Positions 32,043 to 39,939 of a stretch of 64,000 nt of DNA are shown here, piece by piece. Both the position numbers and the translations under genes were made by a program. Every line of letters starts with the position of its first letter. Position 1 is the stretch's first letter. Below the pieces are notes generated by a model, which was not told the DNA's origin, made no database searches, and saw only the letters and a list, made by a program, of their open reading frames with translations. Origin of the DNA: Candidatus Nanohalarchaeota archaeon (GTDB lineage Archaea; Nanohalarchaeota; Nanosalinia; Nanosalinales; Nanosalinaceae); assembly GCA_022729235.1 (NCBI GenBank), contig JALDAJ010000001.1:1-64000 (forward strand), written 5' to 3'.

Positions 32043-32361
32043 ATAAATCCGTACCAAGCCAACTTTATTAAACCTTTCACTAGAAAAACGCTACTAATCT
32101 GTTAAATAGTCTAGATAGCCTCTGATGAATCAAAAATGCCCTGTGTTCCTCTGTAATGTGTATAATACGGACTTTTAGGCTGCTGTTTAAAGAAAATTGA
32201 AACATATTATAATTAGAAATCGTGTTTTAAAGCTACTGGAAGCGGATTTAAAGCACTTTTAGTGTTTAAAAAATAGAGATTTTGTTTAAAGATTAGTCAA
32301 TTAATAAACACAGCCGCCAGAATCGAAACTATTATATAGTATTACTGAGAAGTAACAATAT
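32043..32361. other. AT-rich non-coding stretch before the 32362 gene
   Basis: No gene is visible. The middle carries five TTTAAA boxes described separately. The end has an ATTATATAG box about 30 bases before the ATG at 32362 that may serve as its promoter. The rest is AT-rich sequence with no other structure that I can support. Confidence 0.5.
32186..32290. repeat. Phased array of five TTTAAA boxes
   Basis: The core TTTAAA occurs at 32186, 32226, 32247, 32265 and 32285, mostly preceded by G(A/T)T and followed by G. The spacings are 40, 21, 18 and 20 bases, so all sites except one gap are about two helical turns apart. This could be an iterated operator, an iteron-like region, or a set of stacked promoter boxes. 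AT-rich DNA makes chance TTTAAA likely, but the regular spacing is notable. Confidence 0.45.
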
Positions 32362-33153
32362 ATGTCCTCTGGTGTAGGTAAAGGCAGGAACACTACTCTC
32401 AGCGAGTTCGGAGACGATGGAGACGGATACGATTTCAATGACACCGATTACAGGGACACAGATACGCGTTTTGTTTACGGTTCTCTGAATGGCGAACTTT
32501 CTGAAGAACCTGGTTTCAAGAACATTCTTGAGTCTGATGTTAACGTGGTAATCGACCTCAAAGGAGAGGTCGGCTGGCACCGAGACCTTGAACCTGAAGA
32601 ACTCGAAGAAGCAATAAGCCAGGCGAGTGAGTACATTGATCAAAAAGGACTGAATGCAGAAGGATTTAGCTTCAATAGCAGAGAGGCTACGGAATGGAGG
32701 TACATAATAGACGCTGTGTGGAGAGGTCTGGACGATGATCATCGCGGCAGAGAGGGCACAGAAAACTCTCATCCTCAGCCTACATTTGAGAACGCAGAAT
32801 ACAGCATAGATAAGTTCCAACAAGGTTTTCTCTCCAACAAAGACAGGTACATCGCAACCTTTGCGTCCTGGGGATGGATAGAGAATAGAGAGCCTATAGG
32901 GATAACAAACGTCGATAAGAACGTACTATATCATTCTGATAAAGCTCCAGGAGATGAGTTCGTCCTCCAAAAACAGAGGGAGAACAACCCTCGCAACGCA
33001 TCCGTAGACCGGAAAGTAGAAGTACCGGGCGAAGAACTGGCAAGGGCGCTTAATGAAGATAAACACATAGAGCGATTGCTTGAACTCGATGAAGGCCCAG
33101 ATATTAACCCTGATAGCGCTAAAGCAGCTAAAAAAATGCGCAGAACCTACTGA
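32362..33153 (+). CDS. Hypothetical acidic protein
   Basis: The 263-aa protein is strongly acidic, with a low-complexity N-terminus (GDDGDGYDFNDTDYRDTDTRF) and a middle with VNVVIDLKGEVGWHRDLEPEE. The C-terminus is helical and ends in basic residues (AKAAKKMRRTY). I recognise no family or catalytic motif. It borders the AT-rich island and meets trm-G10 tail-to-tail with a 7-base overlap. Confidence 0.6.
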   Translation: MSSGVGKGRNTTLSEFGDDGDGYDFNDTDYRDTDTRFVYGSLNGELSEEPGFKNILESDVNVVIDLKGEVGWHRDLEPEELEEAISQASEYIDQKGLNAEGFSFNSREATEWRYIIDAVWRGLDDDHRGREGTENSHPQPTFENAEYSIDKFQQGFLSNKDRYIATFASWGWIENREPIGITNVDKNVLYHSDKAPGDEFVLQKQRENNPRNASVDRKVEVPGEELARALNEDKHIERLLELDEGPDINPDSAKAAKKMRRTY

Positions 33154-34082
33154 AGGAGATACACATACCTAGTAAGGTTCTTGTGGACGTATATCTCGTG
33201 TTCCGGTTCCATGTCGCCGATGTTTTCCCTGTCGCTCATGAAGACTATCCTACCGTTGACTAGTTCTGGAGCGACTTCGAGAAAGTCCTCTACCGGTTCG
33301 CCTTCTACCTTTGACGCCTCTCCATAGGGCAGGTCAGTGACTATAGCATCGAATTTTTGGTCAAAAATCTTTCCTGCATCCCTGACTTCGCCCTCTCGCA
33401 CGTCGTGGACGATGACTCCGTACACCTCCAGGTTCTCTCTCGCTCCCTCAACCATCTCTTCCTGCACATCTAGACCGTGGACGCCTGCACCGCATAGTCC
33501 TGCCTCGATGAGTATGCCTCCGGTACCGCAGAACGGGTCGAGCACGCTTCCTCCAGGCTTGACGCCGGAAAGGTTCACTAGTACGCGCGCCAGTACCGGG
33601 TCGAGTGAAACCGGTGACTGGAAAGGTCTCTCCTCATTACCCCGCTTTTCAAACAGTCCGCGGTCGATATCCTCCATGAGGCGGGCGAGGACATACTCGT
33701 CTTCTAAAAGATATAGCCGGAGCTCTTCGTCCGGGCGTTCAAGGTCTACTTCATTGTCTCCTGTACCAAGTATCTCGCCGACCTTTTCCTGTAACGCAGC
33801 AGTGTCATGCTCTTCATCAGACACCTCTACCGCTCTTACAGCGAAGCTTGAATCCGGGCGGTATTTGAGATCCAGAGCCTCTATACTTCCTCTCTCGATT
33901 ACTTCCGAGACCTCGTGTGTTAATGCCAGCCTTTTCAACTGTCCCTCCATCGGTTCTCCCGCGATAGCTAGCCTTCCCTCGCGTTCCACCCTGGTCTCAA
34001 GTTCCTGTGATTCGAGGAAGCCTCTCAGCTCGTCCTCCGCCAGTTCCAGGTTTTCTCCCGCCAGGAGGTATGCGTAGCTCAT
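33147..34082 (-). CDS. tRNA (guanine(10)-N2)-methyltransferase Trm-G10-like
   Basis: The 311-aa protein has an N-terminal THUMP-like domain (YAYLLAGENLELAEDELRGF..., 1-140) and a C-terminal Rossmann methyltransferase. SAM motif I is LDPFCGTGGILIEAGLCG, the acidic motif II is HGLDVQEEM, and the catalytic DLPYG motif (variant of DPPY) is present in AIVTDLPYGEAS. This set is that of archaeal Trm-G10/TrmI-like enzymes that mono- or dimethylate G10 of tRNA. Length is close to family (about 330). Confidence 0.9.
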   Translation of the reverse strand: MSYAYLLAGENLELAEDELRGFLESQELETRVEREGRLAIAGEPMEGQLKRLALTHEVSEVIERGSIEALDLKYRPDSSFAVRAVEVSDEEHDTAALQEKVGEILGTGDNEVDLERPDEELRLYLLEDEYVLARLMEDIDRGLFEKRGNEERPFQSPVSLDPVLARVLVNLSGVKPGGSVLDPFCGTGGILIEAGLCGAGVHGLDVQEEMVEGARENLEVYGVIVHDVREGEVRDAGKIFDQKFDAIVTDLPYGEASKVEGEPVEDFLEVAPELVNGRIVFMSDRENIGDMEPEHEIYVHKNLTRYVYLLQ

Positions 34083-34119
34083 AGTGTTCCAGAAAGTTCT
34101 GAGGCTTATATATGCCCGG

Positions 34120-34407
34120 CTAGAAACCGTACCGGTTCACATTCCCGCACTCCCTGCAGTGGTAGTTAACCGTGGAGTTCTTCGAGTTGATGCGGACGGT
34201 GCAGTTGATGCCGGGCTTCAAGTAACTGCGGCATTCGTGGCAGAACTGTTTCCGTAAATCAGGATGTATTGAAACGTTGTACTTCATCCCTACATCCCTC
34301 GCCAGCTCCACGTACCTGTCAGCGAGTTCCTGACAGTCTTCGTTCATCCGCCTTTCAGCGAGTTCGAAGAGCCTTTCTATCCTTTCCTCTGCTATTTTCC
34401 GGGACAT
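34120..34407 (-). CDS. rnp4: Ribonuclease P protein component 4 (Rpp21/Rpr2)
   Basis: The 95-aa protein has two N-terminal helices (KIAEERIERLFELAERRM; LADRYVELARDVGMKYNV) and a zinc ribbon with four Cys: FCHECRSYLKPGINC and YHCRECGN. This matches Rnp4, which binds with Rpp29 to the RNase P RNA specificity domain. It is divergent from the SufT-like gene. The length is short but normal for archaea. Confidence 0.93.
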   Translation of the reverse strand: MSRKIAEERIERLFELAERRMNEDCQELADRYVELARDVGMKYNVSIHPDLRKQFCHECRSYLKPGINCTVRINSKNSTVNYHCRECGNVNRYGF

Positions 34408-34459
34408 ACCCTGAAGAAAACTGTCAGCTTATAAGTAAGTTCCCGGGTAAAGAAGAGAT

Positions 34460-34777
34460 ATGGCGACTGAAGAAGACGTTCTCGGGCAGTTGGAGGAAGT
34501 CATCGACCCTGAGCTGAACGTGAACATCGTTGACCTGGGGCTTATCAGAGAGGTAGATGTGGAAGATGACCGCGCAGATATACTCATGACGCTTACTACA
34601 CCCGGATGCCCTCTACACGGTGTTTTCGATGAACTGGTAAGGCGTGAAGTCAAGAAGCTGGAAAGTATCGACGAGGTTGATGTCGAACTTACGTTCGAGC
34701 CGCGTTGGAGTCCTGACGAGATGAGTGATGAGGCACGGAACCAGCTTGGGAACATACCAGGCATGGATATCTTCTAG
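34460..34777 (+). CDS. MIP18/DUF59 iron-sulfur assembly protein (SufT-like)
   Basis: The 105-aa protein starts with the DUF59 pattern EVIDPELNVNIVDLGLIREV. The conserved Cys is in TTPGCPL (C50), followed by the ribbon VELTFEPRWSPDEMSDEARNQLG. DUF59 proteins help transfer Fe-S clusters to target proteins. The main suf genes are 10-16 kb away; this lone copy completes the set. It is encoded alone, divergent from rnp4, and overlaps the HD protein tail by four bases. Confidence 0.9.
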   Translation: MATEEDVLGQLEEVIDPELNVNIVDLGLIREVDVEDDRADILMTLTTPGCPLHGVFDELVRREVKKLESIDEVDVELTFEPRWSPDEMSDEARNQLGNIPGMDIF

Positions 34778-35745
34778 CCAGTTATCTTCAAACAGTAACC
34801 TGATTGTACATCTTTCTTGTGTTCTTCTATACGCTCTCTAACTTTCTCGGATACCTCCGAAACTCTTCTCATATCTTCCTCCACCACCTGTGGGTCGACG
34901 AAACGCGCCTTGGTCTTGACCTTGAAATCGTAGTCCTCCTTGTTCCTCTCGATGCGGAAGTCTCCGCAGAGCAGTTCAAGTCTCTCCTCTATCTCCGGGT
35001 CTCCAGATCTTTCCAGCAGATCCATTATCTCCTTATCCGTCCCGAACAGGTCCTCTTCCTCTATCAAGCCTATTTCCATCGCCCTCTTCAAGACGCTGGC
35101 GAATACCTCATAGATTCCGGCTTCTTCGGGCGACGCCCACACCTTTTCGTCAGCCTCGACATACTTGAGTGCGTACAGTTCTGCTGTTTCTTTATCCTTC
35201 AAGACGAACCGGTTATCTTTCACAGTAAGCGAGTTCAGCAGTTTCTCAACTTCACTCTCTCCGAGCTTCCCTGCCTTGAGAGCGTCCCTTAGGAAGTAGT
35301 CAATCCTGTCCGCACATAGATCCGGTGCATCTCTTTCAAGCAGTCTAAAATTGGATTCGTCGAGGATGTAGTCAACGTCAAGCCCATGTTCCTCAAGTAT
35401 CTCCGGTATCTTGGAATCCATGACAACTTCTTCGAAGAAGTTGTCGTGGTACTCGTGCTCGCTATTCTTGAAGACGAAGTCTGCGACGTGTGAAAACGCT
35501 GTGTGAGGCACATCATGCAGCAGTCCTGCTATCTGTTCCTCTATAGACGCGTTAAACTCCCTGAGAAGGAACATCACTCCCAGTGAGTGCTCGAACCTTT
35601 TGGTTTCTGCGCGGTCGGCGAAGAAAGGTGATGGACCTCCCTGGTGTACGTGTTTTAAACGCTGGACAGGACCGGAGTTTATAAGATCCTGGAGAACTTC
35701 TTCCTCCACTTTTTGAGACCCATAGACCGGATCGTCAAATTCCAT
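34774..35745 (-). CDS. HD-domain phosphohydrolase (dNTPase/SAMHD-like)
   Basis: The 323-aa protein has the HD motif set: the N-terminal family segment DPVYGSQKVEEE and QRLKHVHQGG, then R-F-E-H-S-L-G-V (first His), AGLLHDVPHTAFSHV (HD pair plus a second His), and DLCADRIDYFLRD with the last Asp. This pattern (H..HD..D, with 'GPSPFF') is typical of COG1078-like dNTP triphosphohydrolases. The C-terminal part is helical and acidic. The substrate is not shown. Confidence 0.87.
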   Translation of the reverse strand: MEFDDPVYGSQKVEEEVLQDLINSGPVQRLKHVHQGGPSPFFADRAETKRFEHSLGVMFLLREFNASIEEQIAGLLHDVPHTAFSHVADFVFKNSEHEYHDNFFEEVVMDSKIPEILEEHGLDVDYILDESNFRLLERDAPDLCADRIDYFLRDALKAGKLGESEVEKLLNSLTVKDNRFVLKDKETAELYALKYVEADEKVWASPEEAGIYEVFASVLKRAMEIGLIEEEDLFGTDKEIMDLLERSGDPEIEERLELLCGDFRIERNKEDYDFKVKTKARFVDPQVVEEDMRRVSEVSEKVRERIEEHKKDVQSGYCLKITG

Positions 35746-35777
35746 GGTTAACAGGTAGACAGATAATGCTTAAACCA

Positions 35778-35999
35778 TTAATCGATACCATTTTCCATAA
35801 GTTCTCTCGCCCTTTCGATTGCCCTATCCGGGGCATCCCTGTTCGCTATCAACCTGTCGTTTAGGAAAGTGTCCCATGTTTCATCCTCCTCGAACTCAGA
35901 CACCTCTATACGGTCACCAGTATCCCTGTGCTCCCATGCCCGGTGAAAATCGCTGTTTTTAGAGTCTAAAACGTTCCAAGATTCCTCATAATCCTTCAT
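35778..35999 (-). CDS. Hypothetical small acidic protein
   Basis: The protein has 73 residues from the ATG at 35999; a TTG two codons earlier is also in frame. The sequence pattern is W..LDSKNSDFHRAWEHRDTGDRIEV, then strands and a C-terminal helix APDRAIERARELMENG. It looks like a small alpha/beta domain with aromatic N-terminus. No family recognised. A TATTATAAAG stretch about 25 bases upstream (36020-36032) may be its promoter. Confidence 0.5.
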   Translation of the reverse strand: MKDYEESWNVLDSKNSDFHRAWEHRDTGDRIEVSEFEEDETWDTFLNDRLIANRDAPDRAIERARELMENGID

Positions 36000-36164
36000 A
36001 TACAAATTAGACGATTTTAAGAACTATTATAAAGATTTCCAATCGTTTAAACTGCTTAAAACCGTAACAACTTCAAGAATTATTGTTTCTTCTTCCTGCT
36101 TTTAAATATTGCTTTACTCCAGTACACTATTCCTGATTTAAGATTGTCCTCTCCCAGGTACCCC

Positions 36165-36581
36165 ATGAACCTCCACAACCTCAAAAAAGGAGACAGAGTA
36201 CTCTTCAACCAGCGAGAAATACCTCTTGAAGTATCTGACGTCGATGAGAACCGGGTACATGTCAAAGGTCCTAGAGGCGGAGAGTACATCCTGTTCCCTG
36301 CTGAAAACGACCCGGAACTTCTGCTGGTGGCGAACAAAGGCTCCCGGGAATACGCGTCAAAGGTCGAGAACCTTAGAGAAGTAGGCGAGTGGAAGAAAAC
36401 GGGTGAAAACAAATGGAGACACTCGAAGTCGAGTTGCGAGATAAATCTCATTAAGAATGATGCAGGCTTCTGGACGATAGAAACAGCGCTCGAGATAGAC
36501 CTCCCTAAATACGGCTATTCAAGTAAAGAAATAGCCGTAGAAGAGATAGAACAGCTTATAGAGAAAAATCCTGAAGGATGA
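36165..36581 (+). CDS. Hypothetical protein with SH3-like N-terminus
   Basis: From the ATG at 36165 the protein has 138 residues (a TTG at 36144 is also in frame). The first part is SH3-like: NLKKGDRVLFNQREIPLEVSD, then VHVKGPRGGEYILFP. The second half is a small domain with WRHSKSSCEINLIKNDAGFW and a C-terminal helix. A TTTTAAATATTG box near 36099 lies about 60 bases upstream, suggesting a leader. No family identified. Confidence 0.55.
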   Translation: MNLHNLKKGDRVLFNQREIPLEVSDVDENRVHVKGPRGGEYILFPAENDPELLLVANKGSREYASKVENLREVGEWKKTGENKWRHSKSSCEINLIKNDAGFWTIETALEIDLPKYGYSSKEIAVEEIEQLIEKNPEG

Positions 36582-36606
36582 CAAAAAAGAAAAGCAGAAG
36601 GAAAGA

Positions 36607-36912
36607 TTATTCCTCGGGAACTTCTTCGAAATCCTCGTGTTCCGGTTCGTCTACAGGCTCAGATTCAGTTTCCGTTTCAATCTCTTCTCCTGAAGAACCT
36701 TCTAGAGTATCAACTCCCAGGGCAGAGCAGGCAGGACACTGACGAGTGTAACCTGTCGCCAGCAAGGCTACTGCAACAACCGCAGCAACACCTGCAGCCA
36801 TAGGACTCATACTCAAGTAGTATCCCAGATAACCTGCAACCGAAACCACGACCAGCACTGCTCCGAGCGCCAGTCGCACCATACTGTCTGTAGAACCTAC
36901 GTTGGTTTCCAT
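36607..36912 (-). CDS. DUF2892/YgaP-like small membrane protein
   Basis: The 101-aa protein starts NVGSTDSMVRLALGAVLVV, which matches the DUF2892 pattern (N-x-G-x-x-D-x-x-x-R-x-x-x-G). It has two TM helices (LGAVLVVVSVAGYLGYYL and MAAGVAAVVAVALLATGY). A C-x-x-C pair follows (RQCPACSALGV), then a long acidic tail. The Cys pair may take part in thiol or metal chemistry. The tail is typical for a halophile. Confidence 0.8.
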   Translation of the reverse strand: METNVGSTDSMVRLALGAVLVVVSVAGYLGYYLSMSPMAAGVAAVVAVALLATGYTRQCPACSALGVDTLEGSSGEEIETETESEPVDEPEHEDFEEVPEE

Positions 36913-37000
36913 AACACCGTTATAGAAGTCTTTGTTTAAAAAACTCCGCGCCAGAACCCGGAAAAACCTTCTAATATCCGCTATCCGTTCCTAATAGAAA

Positions 37001-37972
37001 TTACTCGATATGCTCAGTCAGGTTTTCAGGCACATCTTCGAGTCCTAGCTCCTGCACGAACTCACGGCTCCTCTGCCTTAAAGTAACAGTTGTGACATCC
37101 AAGACATCTGATATCTCTTTCATCGTACGGTCTTCTCCCTCCGCATAAGCTGACAGGTAGAGAGCGCTTGCGGCAAGTCCCTTGGGAGATTTACCGGATA
37201 TAAACTCCTTCTCATGAGCCTGCTCCAGTAACTCCTCTGCCTGTTCACTGGTCTCTTGACTGAGATCTAGCTTTTCCACAAACCAGTCCAGGTACTCTCC
37301 GGGGTGTGGCGGTATTATACGCGCATCTGTATTCCTACCTATGAACCGGTAAGCCTTCCCAAGCTCTCGCTGGGGCGCACCTGTGATCTCAGATATCTCC
37401 TCCAGCGTCCTCGGCTCGTCCTCTTCCCTTGCCACGATATATACCGTTGCGGCAACAACATTCCGCAGTTCTCGCCCTCTCATCAAGTCCCTATCATGCA
37501 GTTCTTCAAGAAGATTTTCCGCCCCTTCCTGGACCTCCTGCGAAAGCTCCAGTTCCGCAACCAGAGTCTGTAGAGCCTGTAACTCATACGTATGCCTGTC
37601 CTTAACCTCCGGAAGCCAGCGCTCTACTCCTTCATACTGTGGACGAGCAAAAACCGTAAGTAACAATCCTGCAACAAGCAGAGGCAGTGAAAGACCGATA
37701 GCAGCGAGCCCTGCGACGGACGCCTCAGCCGGGACAGAAACCTCTCTTATATCTCTCTGCCTGGCTGTCCTAATACTGAAGAAAAGCAGGGAGAAAATAG
37801 CTGAGAAGGCAATGAATTCTGTAGCAAATACCGCACCCGTACTGCTGAAAAATACAGATCCAAAGCTGAAGAACCTGCTGAAAACCATCCCTGCAGCTAG
37901 AGCGATTACACCGTATTGCACGCAGAGACTGCCCATACTCCGCCAAGCCTCAAGCTTGTTGTCATAGCCCAT
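37001..37972 (-). CDS. Membrane-anchored TFB-like protein (TM helices plus two cyclin repeats)
   Basis: Residues 124-312 are the cyclin-repeat core of transcription factor B. Repeat 1: LMRGRELRNVVAATVYIVAR, RTLEEISEITGAPQRELGKA, YRFIGRNTDARIIPPHPGEY. Repeat 2: EFISGKSPKGLAASALYLSA, DRTMKEISDVLDVTTVTLRQ with a helix-turn-helix. The zinc ribbon and B-finger of TFB are missing. In their place are three hydrophobic segments (about 15-35, 45-68 and 84-109), with a basic loop RTARQRD between the second and third. The protein therefore looks membrane-bound. It is expressed alone. A role in DNA tethering, a TFB-derived membrane receptor, or a sequestering factor are all possible. Confidence 0.8.
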   Translation of the reverse strand: MGYDNKLEAWRSMGSLCVQYGVIALAAGMVFSRFFSFGSVFFSSTGAVFATEFIAFSAIFSLLFFSIRTARQRDIREVSVPAEASVAGLAAIGLSLPLLVAGLLLTVFARPQYEGVERWLPEVKDRHTYELQALQTLVAELELSQEVQEGAENLLEELHDRDLMRGRELRNVVAATVYIVAREEDEPRTLEEISEITGAPQRELGKAYRFIGRNTDARIIPPHPGEYLDWFVEKLDLSQETSEQAEELLEQAHEKEFISGKSPKGLAASALYLSAYAEGEDRTMKEISDVLDVTTVTLRQRSREFVQELGLEDVPENLTEHIE

Positions 37973-38148
37973 AAAGACGCTCTCGGGAAATTAAGCCCCG
38001 TCCAGGCTTTTAACCGAGATTACAGTCAATCGCAACAGTCACAGAGGCTGGAAGAGGTCAAAAACAGGTTTTCAGCTACTAAGTGATATTACTCACCGCA
38101 GAACCATTATCCAGTTTTTTATACTAGTAGGAGCAAATAGATACCATC

Positions 38149-38421
38149 ATGACACTGTACGAGTTCTACGGCGATGGCTGTACTCACTGTAAAACCATGG
38201 CTCCAAAAGTGGAAAAACTCGAGGAAGAAGAAGGCATAGAAGTCGAGAAACTTGAAGTCTGGAACGACGAGGAAAACCAGGAAAAACTCAAGGAACTCGA
38301 CGACGGCAGATGCGGCGGAGTACCGTTCTTCATCAACACGGAAAGCGATGAATGGATTTGCGGAGAAGCAGACTACGAAACACTAAAAGCCTGGGCGAAC
38401 GGCGAAGAAGTCGAGAACTAG
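38149..38421 (+). CDS. Glutaredoxin/thioredoxin-like protein
   Basis: The 90-aa protein has the redox site C11-T-H-C14 right after the first strand (LYEFYGDGCTHCKTM), and a cis-Pro loop in GGVPFFINTES. An extra Cys pair occurs as RCGGV and WICGE. The fold matches the thioredoxin superfamily. Downstream are a CxxC mini-protein and a disulfide oxidoreductase in the same direction, suggesting a thiol-redox operon. A TTTTTATACTAG box lies about 35 bases upstream. Confidence 0.85.
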   Translation: MTLYEFYGDGCTHCKTMAPKVEKLEEEEGIEVEKLEVWNDEENQEKLKELDDGRCGGVPFFINTESDEWICGEADYETLKAWANGEEVEN

Positions 38422-38434
38422 GAGGTGAACTTTG

Positions 38435-38533
38435 ATGAGCGATAAAGACGAGGAAGACGACAAGGTCTGCAGAACATGCGGACCCGGTCTCGGAGACGAC
38501 GACCTCGAAGAGGATGAAGAAGAGGAAGAGTAA
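38435..38533 (+). CDS. 32-aa acidic CxxC mini-protein
   Basis: A perfect Shine-Dalgarno run GGAGGTGA (38421-38428) lies 6 bases before the ATG, overlapping the stop of the previous gene. The frame encodes MSDKDEEDDKVCRTCGPGLG and then an acidic tail. One C-x-x-C pair could bind metal as a dimer or take part in thiol exchange. Its strong ribosome binding site and place between two redox genes make it a likely real gene. Confidence 0.62.
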   Translation: MSDKDEEDDKVCRTCGPGLGDDDLEEDEEEEE

Positions 38534-38577
38534 GTATAAGAAACTAGCCAAGGATTTCTCCACAACGGAGATCACCG

Positions 38578-39939
38578 ATGGAAGAATTTGACCTAATAGT
38601 TATAGGAGCAGGTTCAGGACTGGAAGTCGCAAACGCCTACGCACAGCGCGGTAATGAGGTCGCGGTTGTTGAACCCGGTCCTCTCGGAGGTACATGCCTG
38701 AACAGGGGATGTATACCCTCCAAGATACTTATCCACCGCGCCGACATCATAGAAGAGATTAATGGTTCAGAAGAGTTCCACATCGACGCGGAAGTAAACG
38801 ATATAGAGTTCTCCGAGATAATTGAAGAAGTCAACAAAGAAGTAGCGGAGGACGCTGAAGGTATCGAACGCGGAATCGAGAACTCAGATAACCATGCCTT
38901 ATACCGGACAAAGGCTAAGTTCGTGGACGAGAAAGTCCTGGAAGTCGATGGAGAGGAGATAACCGCGGACAAGATAGTAATCGCCGCAGGTTCAAGACCG
39001 CTCATCCCGCCTATCGACGGGGCTGAAGCTGTTGACTACCTAACCAGCAAGGAGGCGCTGGAACTGGAGGAACAACCCGATGATATGGTGATAGTCGGCG
39101 GAGGATACATCGCTCTGGAACTCGCGCATTTCTACGATGCTGTAGGAACCGAAGTAACGATAATAGAGATGGCTGAACAGCTCCTGTCAAGATCGGATCG
39201 CGACGTCTCGGAAAAGATAACGGAAATCGCCTCGGAAAGATTCGATGTGCACCTGGGGTATGCTGCCTCTGAACTCGGTGAAAGAGACGATGGCCGCATA
39301 GAGGTTACAGCCGAAAATGAGGAAGGTAACGAGAAGTCATTCGAGGCAGACGAGGTATTAATCGCGGCAGGAAGAGTCCCGAATACTGACGAGTTACAGG
39401 TCGAAGAGACCGGTATCGAGACCACGGAACGTGGTTTCGTAAAGACCAACGAGTACCTGGAAACGAATATAGATGGGCTATACGCACTGGGCGATATCGC
39501 GGACAACTGGATGTTCAAGCACTCCGCCAACCTGGAGGCAGAATACGTCTACAAGAACCTCGTGACCGGTAACAACTACAAACTGGAACAAGAAGTCATG
39601 CCGAGCGCCGTTTTCTCCAGTCCGCAAATCGCGGCTGTAGGAAAGACAGAGCAGGAGCTGGAGGAGTCTGATACGGATTACGTCTCCGCAACATACCCTT
39701 ACTCGGATACAGGTATGGGCATGGCGCTAAAAGAAGAAGACGGATTTGTCAAGGTGCTGGCCTCGGAGGACGGCGAAATACTGGGTTGCCACATACTCGG
39801 TCCTGACGCCTCCACGCTCATCCATCAGGTTATCGTGGCGATGACCTCAGGTTCGGGAACTGTCGACGATATCAAGGACACGGTTCACATACATCCTGCA
39901 TTGAACGAAGTAGTAGAGAGAGCGTTCCAGAAGCTGTAA
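38578..39939 (+). CDS. FAD-dependent pyridine nucleotide-disulfide oxidoreductase
   Basis: The 453-aa flavoprotein has the GAGSGLEVA FAD motif, the redox disulfide GGTCLNRGCIPSK (C40, C45), the NAD(P) motif VGGGYIALELAHFY, the GDI-type second FAD motif (ALGDIAD) and the C-terminal HPALNE with H439 and E444. It could be a dihydrolipoyl dehydrogenase, mycothione-type reductase, or the haloarchaeal bis-gamma-glutamylcystine reductase. No 2-oxoacid dehydrogenase genes are near, and the redox neighbours favour a low-molecular-weight thiol role. This last point is inference. Confidence 0.88.
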   Translation: MEEFDLIVIGAGSGLEVANAYAQRGNEVAVVEPGPLGGTCLNRGCIPSKILIHRADIIEEINGSEEFHIDAEVNDIEFSEIIEEVNKEVAEDAEGIERGIENSDNHALYRTKAKFVDEKVLEVDGEEITADKIVIAAGSRPLIPPIDGAEAVDYLTSKEALELEEQPDDMVIVGGGYIALELAHFYDAVGTEVTIIEMAEQLLSRSDRDVSEKITEIASERFDVHLGYAASELGERDDGRIEVTAENEEGNEKSFEADEVLIAAGRVPNTDELQVEETGIETTERGFVKTNEYLETNIDGLYALGDIADNWMFKHSANLEAEYVYKNLVTGNNYKLEQEVMPSAVFSSPQIAAVGKTEQELEESDTDYVSATYPYSDTGMGMALKEEDGFVKVLASEDGEILGCHILGPDASTLIHQVIVAMTSGSGTVDDIKDTVHIHPALNEVVERAFQKL

